Shown: positions 18,568 through 26,688 of the stretch, one piece after another
Position numbering within the stretch: position 1 is the first letter of the stretch
Layout of the letters: each line of letters begins with the position of its first letter
Assembly: GCA_964423405.1 (NCBI GenBank)
Contig: CAYREY010000010.1
Span: 1 to 64,000, forward strand
DNA: 64,000 bases
Reading direction: 5' to 3'
DNA from: Bog-950 sp964423405
GTDB taxonomy: Bacteria > Bacteroidota > Bacteroidia > Chitinophagales > LD1
The notes under the pieces: generated by a model
Databases searched by the model: none
What the model was told of the DNA's origin: nothing
What the model saw: the letters and a program-made list of their open reading frames with translations, nothing else
Position numbers and translations under genes: made by a program

Positions 18568-19437
18568 TTAAAAATCAAGCTTTCTTTTAATCCATAACCC
18601 GGTTTCGCTCAGTATAAACCAGGCTGTATAAGCCGGGTTAAGCAATATAATAAGCATGGGGTAAAAAATGGCTACTATCAGTATATCCATAAAATATAAA
18701 ATACCCATGTGCATACCCAATAGCAATAACCCGTAAACAAATGCATGCCGCTTGCTGAACATAGCCACCCAGGCAGTAAGTTCAAAAAACAGCGACATAC
18801 CAAATAACAGTATTACCACACCCCGGTTTTCAATAACAAAACCAGCCTGCTTATACCCCATATCCAGCGAATGCTGCGAGTTGTTGTTAAAGTACTCGTA
18901 AGCATAATTTTTTACCATTTGTACGGCGGCATTGGGGGCATCGGTTATCCAGCCCGGGCCAGATGCCAGCAGTTTGCTAAACCCTGCCAGAAAATAGCCG
19001 GCCGCTATTACCTGTACGGCAAACTGCATACGGTTTTCTTTCAGGTTGCGCCCGCCTATAAAATACGCAGCCGACTGGGCAAAAAACACCATACTGTACA
19101 GTGAACACCTGTTAAGTATGCCATTCGACTCTTCCAATGTAAAGCCCAGGCAACTAATCAGAAACATAAAAAACGTAGTGTACTTCATCCACTTCTCGAG
19201 CAGGTAGAAAGCAACAAGCAATAGCGAGACATAATAAATATAACGTACTGTATGGGGTGTGGCAAGAAAAGAACAATCGAATAAGCTACAGATACCGGCC
19301 GGGTAAGGTATTCCGTTTGTATCTATAAACAGCTTACCTATAATGTGCAGCCACACAAAGGCAACTGTCGACTTCAACAGAAACCACTCAGTACTGGTAT
19401 ACCGGTCAAAAAATTTACTGCTTAATGCGTTGAACAT
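18568..19437 (-). CDS. Multipass membrane protein, HTTM/gamma-carboxylase-like (tentative)
   Basis: A 289-residue hydrophobic protein with about seven TM segments. The pattern of short soluble loops rich in Trp, Tyr and Arg between helices, a conserved NRCSLYSMVFF, and GYFLAGFSKLLASGPGWI resemble the TM half of HTTM proteins, which are related to vitamin K-dependent gamma-glutamyl carboxylase. The soluble carboxylase-like half is missing. I give the family label as tentative. The start overlaps the end of the preceding gene by 23 bases, so the two are translationally coupled and probably act together in the inner membrane. Confidence 0.6.
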   Translation of the reverse strand: MFNALSSKFFDRYTSTEWFLLKSTVAFVWLHIIGKLFIDTNGIPYPAGICSLFDCSFLATPHTVRYIYYVSLLLVAFYLLEKWMKYTTFFMFLISCLGFTLEESNGILNRCSLYSMVFFAQSAAYFIGGRNLKENRMQFAVQVIAAGYFLAGFSKLLASGPGWITDAPNAAVQMVKNYAYEYFNNNSQHSLDMGYKQAGFVIENRGVVILLFGMSLFFELTAWVAMFSKRHAFVYGLLLLGMHMGILYFMDILIVAIFYPMLIILLNPAYTAWFILSETGLWIKRKLDF

Positions 19438-19852
19438 ACATTAAATCATCTTTATACTTAATCTCGTCATTTTCTAAAAAATAATACCGGCGGTATAGCT
19501 TCAATGTATCGCAACCCAAACTATTCAATGGCTCATCTCTAGTAATCATGGCCATCATTTCTTTGCCGGCATCTTTCAGGTGCTGCTCACTTTCTATACC
19601 GTATCCATAGTTAAGGTGGTGCTGGTTGCTATAGGTGTAAAAATTATGCGCTACGTTACCCGCATCTTTGTTTACAGAGAAACTTTTTCGCATTGGCACT
19701 ACATCGCCACGCTCGCTGGTTACATAAAACACATAGCCCCAGTTGGGAAAACTATCGTACATAGGGAAACGCGAAAACGGATGAAACTCGCGGCGTATGA
19801 GCAACACCAGAAAAACATACCCCACAAAAATAAAGTACCGTTTATAGTTCAC
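19415..19852 (-). CDS. Single-pass membrane protein paired with the HTTM-like protein
   Basis: A 145-residue protein with one N-terminal membrane segment (residues 6-19, IFVGYVFLVLLIRR) and a soluble remainder, FHPFSRFPMYDSFPNWGYVFYVTS at its start. The FPMY(D/S) motif next to the membrane, directly upstream of an HTTM-like gene, is a pairing I associate with Bacteroidota genomes. Function unknown; partner role inferred from the overlap of 23 bases with the next gene. Start at the ATG following a weak purine-rich stretch. Confidence 0.55.
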   Translation of the reverse strand: MNYKRYFIFVGYVFLVLLIRREFHPFSRFPMYDSFPNWGYVFYVTSERGDVVPMRKSFSVNKDAGNVAHNFYTYSNQHHLNYGYGIESEQHLKDAGKEMMAMITRDEPLNSLGCDTLKLYRRYYFLENDEIKYKDDLMYVQRIKQ

Positions 19853-19978
19853 CAGGCCAAACTTAGTATTAGTTTTTAAACCTGTGTATTGTATGCCACA
19901 AGTTACAGCTAACCACTGTTTACAACCTGCACTTGCGCTTTGTGCAAATACAGTTTATTTTGTAAAGATTGAATAACC

Positions 19979-21745
19979 ATGGAGGGCACCCGAAACATAT
20001 TACTACTGGATAGCGACGAGCAAAGCGCCGGCGATATACAGCGTTTTTTGAAGGTGAGCGCCTATGCCTTTACCTTAAGCCATGCATCCGACATACAGGA
20101 GGGCCTTAACTATGTGCGCAACCGCAAGCCCGACCTGATATTGCTGGATGCCAACATGGGCACACAAAAAGATTTTGCAGCACTTAAACAGCTTACCCAA
20201 AAAAACAGTATACCTATTCTGCTGCTTTCAGATAGCAGCCCTGCCGAAACACGCCGCCAGGCCGAGCAGACAGGTGCTACCGACTATGTGGTGAAGAATA
20301 AGATTAACCTGTTTCACCTGCAAAAAAGTATTGCCAACACGCTTAAGTTAAGCGAAACCGAAAGCAAGCTCGATAATAAATTTAACCAGTTTGCCGCCCA
20401 GCACGAAACCCTGTACCAGGTGCTGAACAAAATGAACATAGGGGTGCTGGTGCTGAATGCGCAAAACAACATCCGCTATGCCAACAGCAAGGCATACAGC
20501 ATACTGGGCGAAGAAAGTTTTAAAAACCACCTGGCCGACCACCTGCGCTACCGCGTAACTAACGATGAGGAACAGATAGAACTGCGCCCTACCCGCAATG
20601 TGGCTGTAACTATCCGCATCAGCAACCTGGATTGGCAGGGCGAACGCGCCAACCTGTTTTTGCTGGAACGCACCAAACTGATAGACGAGCAACCCGATGC
20701 GGTGCTGGCCAACGAAATTTATACGGCCCTGTTAAACTCTGTAACCGAAAATATATTGCTGCTAAAGGGCAACACCATAGTACAGGCCAACCGGCAGGCA
20801 CTGCTTAACCTGAAAATGAAACCGGCCGATATAAAAGAGCAGCCATTAAACAGTGTTATAGAAACCGGCGAAATAAGGCTGAACGATGTATCGGTACAAT
20901 CATTTCTGGCCGAGAAACGTTCGGAAGGGATGTTGAAAGTAGCCGATGGTTCTGAACAACCGGTACGCTTTACCATTAAGCCGCTTAACCTGGGCGATGA
21001 CTTTTACCAGCTGCTAAGTTTTGAACTGGCCAACAACCCCGATACCATACCCGGCGCCCGTAACGACGACGAACGCTTTACCAGCGAAGGCGTATTACAC
21101 ATGGCATCGCACGATTTGCGCGAGCCGGTACGTACCATACTTAACTACGTGCAGCTTATATCCGACAACCTGAACAGCGGTAAAGTAGAGGAGGCTAAAG
21201 AGTACGCGGGCTTTGCCCAATCGGCAGCAGCGCGAATGGAAAAGCTGCTTAGCGACCTTAAAGTTTACATTGCGCTGAACGAACACCCTTTCCAGTTGCA
21301 AAAAGTATCGATGAAACTGGTATTGGCCGATGTATTGAAACAAATGAAACAGCGGATAGACGAAGCACAGGCCGAGGTAAGCTTTACCGAACTGCCCGAT
21401 GTAAGCGCCGACCGCGAACTGGTAGAAAAACTACTGACACAACTGATTGATAACGCTATTAAGTTCCGTAAAAAAGACCGCAAACCGGTTATAGATATTG
21501 GCTTTGATAAATTTGAAGGCAACGTCATTTTCTGCGTACGCGATAACGGCATTGGCATCTCTAAACGCTACTACCAGAAAATATTTGAGCTGTTTGAAAA
21601 ACTAAACCGTGTAGATGAATACCCCGGCAATGGTTTAGGCCTGGCCATCTGCAAAAAAATAACCGACCTGCACGGCGGCGAAATTTGGGTTGAAAGCTTA
21701 CCCGGCAGCGGCAGCAATTTCTACTTTACCCTAAAGGGCAAGTAA
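19979..21745 (+). CDS. Receiver-PAS-histidine kinase (orphan two-component protein)
   Basis: A 588-residue soluble sensor kinase. Residues 5-115 form a response-regulator receiver with acidic residues D11/D13, phospho-acceptor D57 (LILLDANMG) and Lys106 (YVVKNK). Two PAS-like regions follow (about 145-235, LNKMNIGVLVLNAQNNIRYANSKA, and about 240-355). The HisKA domain carries His378 in MASHDLREP, a phytochrome-kinase-like H-box. The HATPase_c domain holds the N-box (LIDNAIKF), the G1 box (DNGIGI) and the G2 box (GNGLGLAI). There are no TM segments, so the input is cytosolic; no chromophore Cys is seen. No response regulator is adjacent, so it must work with a distant partner or through its own receiver. 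Confidence 0.9.
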   Translation: MEGTRNILLLDSDEQSAGDIQRFLKVSAYAFTLSHASDIQEGLNYVRNRKPDLILLDANMGTQKDFAALKQLTQKNSIPILLLSDSSPAETRRQAEQTGATDYVVKNKINLFHLQKSIANTLKLSETESKLDNKFNQFAAQHETLYQVLNKMNIGVLVLNAQNNIRYANSKAYSILGEESFKNHLADHLRYRVTNDEEQIELRPTRNVAVTIRISNLDWQGERANLFLLERTKLIDEQPDAVLANEIYTALLNSVTENILLLKGNTIVQANRQALLNLKMKPADIKEQPLNSVIETGEIRLNDVSVQSFLAEKRSEGMLKVADGSEQPVRFTIKPLNLGDDFYQLLSFELANNPDTIPGARNDDERFTSEGVLHMASHDLREPVRTILNYVQLISDNLNSGKVEEAKEYAGFAQSAAARMEKLLSDLKVYIALNEHPFQLQKVSMKLVLADVLKQMKQRIDEAQAEVSFTELPDVSADRELVEKLLTQLIDNAIKFRKKDRKPVIDIGFDKFEGNVIFCVRDNGIGISKRYYQKIFELFEKLNRVDEYPGNGLGLAICKKITDLHGGEIWVESLPGSGSNFYFTLKGK

Positions 21746-21780
21746 TTGTATAGCAGGCATTTGAATTAATGCATTTTTTG

Positions 21781-21810
21781 CTGACTGCCAATTGCCGACT
21801 GCCAACTGGC
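21781..21810. repeat. Short-period direct repeats (CTGCCAACTG-like)
   Basis: Tandem variants of GACTGCCAA / ATTGCCGA (GACTGCCAATTGCCGACTGCCAACTG). Same class of short-period intergenic repeat as elsewhere in this window. Confidence 0.5.
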
Positions 21811-21899
21811 TATTCTGTCTAATTTTATTGCTGTAAGCACCTACGCGGGTGGAAAATACCCCTAACTACTACAAGGGTTAAATGTTCCTTTTGTAAAGC

Positions 21900-23114
21900 A
21901 TGAAAAAGTTTTGCAGCACTTGTGGTAACCAGTTAGAGCTTAGCCAGCGTTTTTGCGGCGGTTGCGGTGCGGTAAACCCCTTTTTTGTACCCGCCTTTAC
22001 ACTACTGGCCGAGCAGAAAGAATCGCTGGAAAAATTACGGATAGAAAAAGAGCGCATAGAGGCAGAAAAAGCCCGTATTGAAAAAGAGCTGGCCGAAATA
22101 GAACTGGCCCAACGCGAAGTAGAACGGCAGGAACAATTACGCCGCGAGGTAGAGGAACTGGACCGGCAAAAGGCAGAACGCATAGAACAGGAACGCCTGT
22201 TGCGCGAGCAGGCCGGGCGCGAAAAAATAGAGGCCAACCTGAAAAAAGAAATACTGCGTGTAAAAGAAGAAGCCGAGCAGTATAAAAACGAAACCATAGA
22301 CCTGGTACGCAAAGTACGCCGCGAGGTTAAAGAAGAGATTAACCACATAGAGGAAGAAAACAAAAAACTAAAACAAGAAGTACAGCTGCTTAGCCAGCAA
22401 CTACCCGAGCGTATAGAACAGGCAACTACCATACAGCCCCCGGTAGTTAACCACACCCCTACCCCATTGGTTGCTACCGATGAGCCTGTTGCAGAACAGG
22501 AACCTGCCACAACTGTAAGTTACCAGGCACACGACAGCAATAACGGTTTCATAAAAGTAGCACTGGCTGCCACTGTATTACTACTGATTGGGCTGGGTGT
22601 ATTTTATTTTTATATGCGCGACAACACGGGCAACGAAATAGCAGTCAACACCCCACCACACAGCAGCACAGCCGTTATAAGCGGCAACAAAGTAGTAGAT
22701 ACCGTATTGAGCGATGAAGCACCCGCCGCTCATGATTCGATACCTGCTGCCAACACCCCCGTAGCTGTATCGCCGGCGGTGTTAACCACTACTACACAAC
22801 CGGCCAAAGCCAAAGCGGCAGTTACAACTACTGCCAGCACCGAAAAACCAGCCAATAACAACGCATTAACGGTTGCCAAAGTAAAGCACGACCTTACCGG
22901 ACGCAAAATATCGGGCTGTGGTATAACCGTTGGCAGCGAAGATGAACTGGAACAGATAAGCAATATTGTACTGGTAGAAAAAACAGGCAAATACACCCGC
23001 TACAAATGCGAAGTAAAAATAACACAGGGCGAGGATACCTATACCGCACACCCGTACCTGTACTATAACACCGATGGTAGCTTTATGAAATTAGACGGTA
23101 CCAGTTGCGAATAA
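21900..23114 (+). CDS. Zinc-ribbon, coiled-coil and single-TM protein
   Basis: A 404-residue protein. An N-terminal zinc ribbon (C5-x2-C8...C19-x2-C22, CSTCGNQ and CGGCGAV) is followed by a very charged helical region (about residues 34-170, rich in REKIEAE-type repeats), which should be a long coiled coil. After a Thr/Pro-rich linker comes one TM helix (about 215-237, VALAATVLLLIGLGVFYFYM), then another Ala/Thr/Pro-rich linker and a C-terminal domain of about 80 residues with two cysteines (ISGCGIT...YKCEVKI, and a last Cys). So the ribbon and coiled coil are cytoplasmic and the C-terminus is periplasmic if topology follows the positive-inside rule. The MORN gene is 10 bases downstream: a likely two-gene operon. 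Function unknown. Confidence 0.75.
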   Translation: MKKFCSTCGNQLELSQRFCGGCGAVNPFFVPAFTLLAEQKESLEKLRIEKERIEAEKARIEKELAEIELAQREVERQEQLRREVEELDRQKAERIEQERLLREQAGREKIEANLKKEILRVKEEAEQYKNETIDLVRKVRREVKEEINHIEEENKKLKQEVQLLSQQLPERIEQATTIQPPVVNHTPTPLVATDEPVAEQEPATTVSYQAHDSNNGFIKVALAATVLLLIGLGVFYFYMRDNTGNEIAVNTPPHSSTAVISGNKVVDTVLSDEAPAAHDSIPAANTPVAVSPAVLTTTTQPAKAKAAVTTTASTEKPANNNALTVAKVKHDLTGRKISGCGITVGSEDELEQISNIVLVEKTGKYTRYKCEVKITQGEDTYTAHPYLYYNTDGSFMKLDGTSCE

Positions 23115-23124
23115 ACCTACAGCC

Positions 23125-24306
23125 ATGAATAAACTATTACTTCTTGTTATTGTGTTTACCTCGCTGGCTGCTACTGGGCAGGATTACCTGACCGGTAAAA
23201 TGCTGGACCGCAACACCAACGAGCGCGAAATACTTTTCGACCGTACACAAAATGATATTACAAGCGGGGTTTTTCAAACAGTGTATAAAATAAAAGCGCG
23301 CGATAAAAAACCGCTGTACACCGTACTGGTAACACACGATAAAAACAGGCACTCGCTTATGTTTACCATTAAGCCCGAGAACGATGCGGTATCGGGCCGC
23401 ACTATTTACTACGACCCGGTGCATTGCGGCCTGGTGTTTAACGATAAGAACGCACTGGATACCACCTTTAGCCTGAGTAACAACTACGCGCACCTGGTAT
23501 CGTTTACCGATACACAACGCACCTTTCCGGTACTGCATAAACTGCGCACCTACGATAATGTACAACTTCAACTGGACCCGCTATCTAAACTGCGCATACG
23601 CAAACACAACGAAGTGGTAAACCAGTTGCTTAACAACAATAACGAAAATGCATTTAACCGCAGCCTGTACCAACTGCGCGATTCACTATATGCACAAAGC
23701 CTGCGCCTGCACAACCAGGCAGAAGCCATACACGACCGCATAGAAAACGATATTAACCGCCTGATGGCCGATAAGCAGGTAGCCAAAGGCGAACGCCGGT
23801 ACGAGGGCGAAAAACGCGGCGGTAGCCCTAATGGCACAGGGCTGTTGGTGCAAAACGGCAACATCTACTCGGGCACGTTTAAAGATGGCAAGTTTGTATC
23901 GGGTGTAGTAATGATAAAAAAAGACAACTACGAATATTGCGGTGAGTACAACGACAACAACTACAACGGTAACGGCTTTATAAAATATGACAACGAGGGG
24001 TATATGCTGGGTAATTTCATCAACGGGCAGCTATCGGCAGGCGTTGTGTTACAAAAAGAAGTAGCCGGCGAGGTTTACTTTGGCAGCTACATACAAGGCC
24101 GCAATGGCTATGGCGAGTTTCAGAGCAAGCAGGGTAAATATGTAGGTAAATTCTCGAACGGACGATTGGTGAAAGGTTACTGTAAAGAAACAGACCCCTT
24201 TGGCTATTACAGCTACGGGCAGGTAGAGGGCGGCACCAAAACTACTATTGAACCTACAGCAGCCGAAGCATTTTTCGGGCTTTCGCTATCGGCAGCGGCC
24301 AAATAA
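23125..24306 (+). CDS. Exported MORN-repeat protein
   Basis: A 393-residue protein with a signal peptide (residues 1-18, LAATGQ). Residues 20-200 are of unknown fold and contain a helical part rich in Arg/Asn/His. From about residue 225 to 355 there are five or six MORN-like repeats (YEGEKRGGSPNGTGLLV, YSGTFKDGKFVSGVV, YCGEYNDNNYNGNGFI, MLGNFINGQLSAGVV, YFGSYIQGRNGYGEF, YVGKFSNGRLVKGYC), each with the core GxY/FxxGxxxGxG. MORN repeats usually bind membrane lipids or act as scaffolds. The gene follows the zinc-ribbon/coiled-coil gene by 10 bases, which suggests a joint envelope role. Stop converges on ccmD with a 6-base gap. Confidence 0.78.
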   Translation: MNKLLLLVIVFTSLAATGQDYLTGKMLDRNTNEREILFDRTQNDITSGVFQTVYKIKARDKKPLYTVLVTHDKNRHSLMFTIKPENDAVSGRTIYYDPVHCGLVFNDKNALDTTFSLSNNYAHLVSFTDTQRTFPVLHKLRTYDNVQLQLDPLSKLRIRKHNEVVNQLLNNNNENAFNRSLYQLRDSLYAQSLRLHNQAEAIHDRIENDINRLMADKQVAKGERRYEGEKRGGSPNGTGLLVQNGNIYSGTFKDGKFVSGVVMIKKDNYEYCGEYNDNNYNGNGFIKYDNEGYMLGNFINGQLSAGVVLQKEVAGEVYFGSYIQGRNGYGEFQSKQGKYVGKFSNGRLVKGYCKETDPFGYYSYGQVEGGTKTTIEPTAAEAFFGLSLSAAAK

Positions 24307-24312
24307 CAAGGC

Positions 24313-24516
24313 TTATTTTTTCTCTTCCAGCTTTTTAAGGCGTCTTTCTATAGTAAACAGAAAGGCAAACATACAGGCCATTATAATAGTAAGCACACCT
24401 ACTACTACATATATCTTCAGGTTGCTTCTAAACAAATCTTCGGCACCGGTATCGCCCTGTGCAAATGTGGCAAGCGATAAGGTGAGCAGCACTATAACAT
24501 TTAAAAACTTTTTCAT
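24313..24516 (-). CDS. ccmD: CcmD-family small membrane protein
   Basis: A 67-residue protein: signal-like helix (residues 3-19), a short soluble stretch, one TM helix (about 35-55, IYVVVGVLTIIMACMFAFLF) and a charged tail (RRLKKLEEKK). The size, position directly after ccmC and the single-TM plus basic tail match the CcmD family, which in other bacteria helps release holo-CcmE from the CcmABC complex. The start overlaps the ccmC stop by 4 bases. No ccmA, ccmB, ccmE or ccmF is in this window. Confidence 0.75.
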   Translation of the reverse strand: MKKFLNVIVLLTLSLATFAQGDTGAEDLFRSNLKIYVVVGVLTIIMACMFAFLFTIERRLKKLEEKK

Positions 24517-25613
24517 TGTTCCTGTTTTTGTTGAACCAGCTTAAGCCTTATTAGTACAGAAAGAATCCAGAATCCCAGCAGTATCCAGCCTATTACAGCA
24601 GGATAAAAGAACAGGCGCAAGGTGCTGTCCAGGTCGTATTTGCTAAATGCCGGGTTACCCCCATTGCCGGGGTGCATACTATCGGTAAGGCGGGGCAGTA
24701 CAAATACGCAAAGTATAAACACCACAAAAGCAAATATGCTGAACATGGCAGCTACTTTTGCCTGGCGCTCTTTATCGGCAATGGCGCCGCGTAATATCAG
24801 GTAAGCAAAATAGAAAAACATGGCTACCAGTGCAGCGGCCATCTTAATATCTTCCAGCAATAATTTACGTATCACATCGCCCCAGCTTACACCTATGTAC
24901 CAGGTGTATTTGCTCCACAGCAAGCCGGTTAGGTAACCACACACACCAAACAACATGGCCACTACTACGCTCTGTTCAGCAACAATATCGTACTGGCGGG
25001 CCCTGGAGCTACCCATCAGGTAGGCAATGCTGAAAATAAACGATACAAAAACCAGCATGGTCATGGCAAACCACATGGGCACATGGAAAAAGGTATTACG
25101 GATGGTTTCGTATAGTATTTCGCGGTACGGGAAACAAACCAATTGATGTTTGTTATGTGCTACCTCTGGTTCGGTAGGCACAATGGCAGGTATTAATGAT
25201 GCCGTATCTGCCACCGCTGCTTTTACAATGGTAATGGCCTCGCGCAAGGCAAAGGTACCATCCACATCATCGTTTACCACCACATCCAGGCTGCCGGGTT
25301 TAAAACTATCCTGCTGTAACGAGTTAATAGCAAACCGGGCTTCCAGCTGGTCGTTCCCAACCACATTTACCGATAAAGGGGCGTAAAACCTGGCACCGTT
25401 TTTAAACCATAGCTGTACCTTACCGGCATTGAGTGCTTTAAAATGCGCATGGTATGCATTTACCTTAAAAGTGTACACCGTATCGGTGTACATAGCTACA
25501 GGGCTAACCCTTGTAATACCGGGACCCAGCGGAATGAAAATATTACCAAGTGTTACATATATCAATAGTATTGCACTAAGCCATTTCCACCATTTACTAT
25601 AAATCCAGTTCAT
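24513..25613 (-). CDS. ccmC: CcmC-type heme-handling protein with altered WWD region
   Basis: A 366-residue protein of the CcmC/CcmF/CcsA heme-handling family, which works in cytochrome c maturation in the inner membrane. One N-terminal TM helix (about 10-30) leads to a periplasmic beta-domain (residues 35-135) not present in standard CcmC, a layout I recall for Bacteroidota. From about 170 come the conserved helices: FFHVPMWFAMTM (first heme-ligand His region), and SMHPGNGG (about 311, second His). The WWD segment, in relatives WGxxWxxDPK or similar, here reads TWYIGVSWGDVIRKLLLEDIKM, with extra residues and only partial agreement. ccmD overlaps it by 4 bases. A near-perfect promoter lies 14-50 bases upstream. 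Confidence 0.8.
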   Translation of the reverse strand: MNWIYSKWWKWLSAILLIYVTLGNIFIPLGPGITRVSPVAMYTDTVYTFKVNAYHAHFKALNAGKVQLWFKNGARFYAPLSVNVVGNDQLEARFAINSLQQDSFKPGSLDVVVNDDVDGTFALREAITIVKAAVADTASLIPAIVPTEPEVAHNKHQLVCFPYREILYETIRNTFFHVPMWFAMTMLVFVSFIFSIAYLMGSSRARQYDIVAEQSVVVAMLFGVCGYLTGLLWSKYTWYIGVSWGDVIRKLLLEDIKMAAALVAMFFYFAYLILRGAIADKERQAKVAAMFSIFAFVVFILCVFVLPRLTDSMHPGNGGNPAFSKYDLDSTLRLFFYPAVIGWILLGFWILSVLIRLKLVQQKQEQ

Positions 25614-25633
25614 CTATTGCTGTAAAGTGGGGT

Positions 25634-25664
25634 CAAACCTACACCAAATTTGTTATACACCAAA
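25634..25664 (-). promoter_or_regulatory. Bacteroidota promoter of ccmC-ccmD
   Basis: On the minus strand TTTG (plus 25661-25664) is followed by 19 bases and TAGGTTTG (plus 25634-25641): an exact match to TTTG-N19-TAnnTTTG. Predicted start of transcription near 25627, giving a leader of only about 14 bases before the ATG at 25613. Confidence 0.8.
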
Positions 25665-25701
25665 CCTGATTTTTTGCAGCGCAAATACAGCCTGCAGGCA
25701 G

Positions 25702-26082
25702 TTATTTAAAGCAGGTCCCCTTTTGGGTCATCCAGGGGTGTATTTCGTACACCAGCCTGCCCGATGAGATAGCCGGGTCCAAATCCAGCATGGTTTTTAC
25801 ACTGTCTTCTGTACTGCAATCAAACACAAAAATACCGCGCATATCGCCTTCATCTAAAAACGGGCCGGCCACATTTAACTTACCCGACGCCGCCAGGCGG
25901 TTGATATTTTCGAGGTGGCCGCGCTGTATTCTGGCAGCACTTACCGAGTCTTGCCCACGGTTAGGCCCTTTCTTTAAAAACACAAAAAAATAGGGCTTTA
26001 GGTTGTCTTCATTTTTTTGGGCCGATACTGTTTTACAAACAAAAAAAAGTGCCAGGCAGGTAATAAATAAGTGTTTTTCCAT
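25702..26082 (-). CDS. Exported YciI-like (YCII domain) protein
   Basis: A 126-residue protein with a signal peptide (about residues 1-21, VSAQ). The mature 105 residues follow the YCII/EthD-like plan: YFFVFLKKGPNRGQD, then HLENINRLAASGKLNVAGPFLDEGDMRGIFVFDCSTEDSVKTMLDLDPAI, ending in a strand with YEIHPWM. The family His-Asp pair is represented by H56 in GHLENI and the acidic residues in DLDP. The ligand of these ferredoxin-like proteins is mostly unknown; export to the periplasm is the odd part, since most YciI proteins are cytosolic. It is 11 bases downstream of the DUF4199 gene, probably in one operon. Confidence 0.75.
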   Translation of the reverse strand: MEKHLFITCLALFFVCKTVSAQKNEDNLKPYFFVFLKKGPNRGQDSVSAARIQRGHLENINRLAASGKLNVAGPFLDEGDMRGIFVFDCSTEDSVKTMLDLDPAISSGRLVYEIHPWMTQKGTCFK

Positions 26083-26093
26083 AGGTGGGGGAA

Positions 26094-26591
26094 TTAATCA
26101 TCGTTTCGGGCAAACCATGCGCTTATTGCTGCCACTATTGTGCCAAAAACAAGCATTAGCAAACCCGATTGAATAATATAAGACGTAAGATTGTAGTATA
26201 AGGCTGCCTCCTCGCGGGCGCGCATGCCATTTTGCTTGGCATTTTCTGCGTGGTTTACTGCCACCTGTATCATGGTATCAAAATAATCGGGGTTAATAAG
26301 CTTATGAAAAACAAACTGCACCAGTACAGCCAGTACCGCAGCAAAAAATGCAACCATAAAACCAGAACCAAAACCCTGTTTAAAGCTTAGCTTGCCGTTC
26401 TGCTGGTCTGCCTTTTCGTTAAGCGCCATACGAATACATACTACCGGTATAAGCAGGGCCAGCCAGTTGGTGTACATGTGGTAGGCAATATATACATCGT
26501 GCAGGCCTACCATAAACTCTACCGATAACCATAGCAGGGTTAACAAACTTATAAGCACGGCATAGCGTATTTCAATCTTCAGGTTATCCAT
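26094..26591 (-). CDS. DUF4199 membrane protein
   Basis: A 165-residue protein with four TM helices (about residues 9-29, 37-55, 72-93, 138-158). The layout, a pair of helices, a short cytosolic loop with KLSFKQGFGSGFMVA and a helical stretch before the last helix, matches DUF4199, a Bacteroidota-restricted family of unknown function. The FKQGFxxG motif in the loop is the family's recognisable part. Next gene (YciI-like) is 11 bases away. Confidence 0.75.
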   Translation of the reverse strand: MDNLKIEIRYAVLISLLTLLWLSVEFMVGLHDVYIAYHMYTNWLALLIPVVCIRMALNEKADQQNGKLSFKQGFGSGFMVAFFAAVLAVLVQFVFHKLINPDYFDTMIQVAVNHAENAKQNGMRAREEAALYYNLTSYIIQSGLLMLVFGTIVAAISAWFARNDD

Positions 26592-26688
26592 AAAAATCTA
26601 ACGTGGGTTTGTACGACTAAGCTATCAAAATAGGTTTATTAAACAAAACCATATATATGCGCCCCACACAAACAACATGCTACAGCAT

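Noticed and set aside
18568..19437. DoxX or desaturase assignment for the hydrophobic protein
   Set aside because: No DoxX core motif and no histidine cluster; the HTTM-like assignment fits better but is still tentative.
21878..22510. Ser/Arg-rich minus-strand frame of 210 codons
   Set aside because: Antisense shadow of the coiled-coil gene, caused by its regular Glu/Lys/Arg codons.
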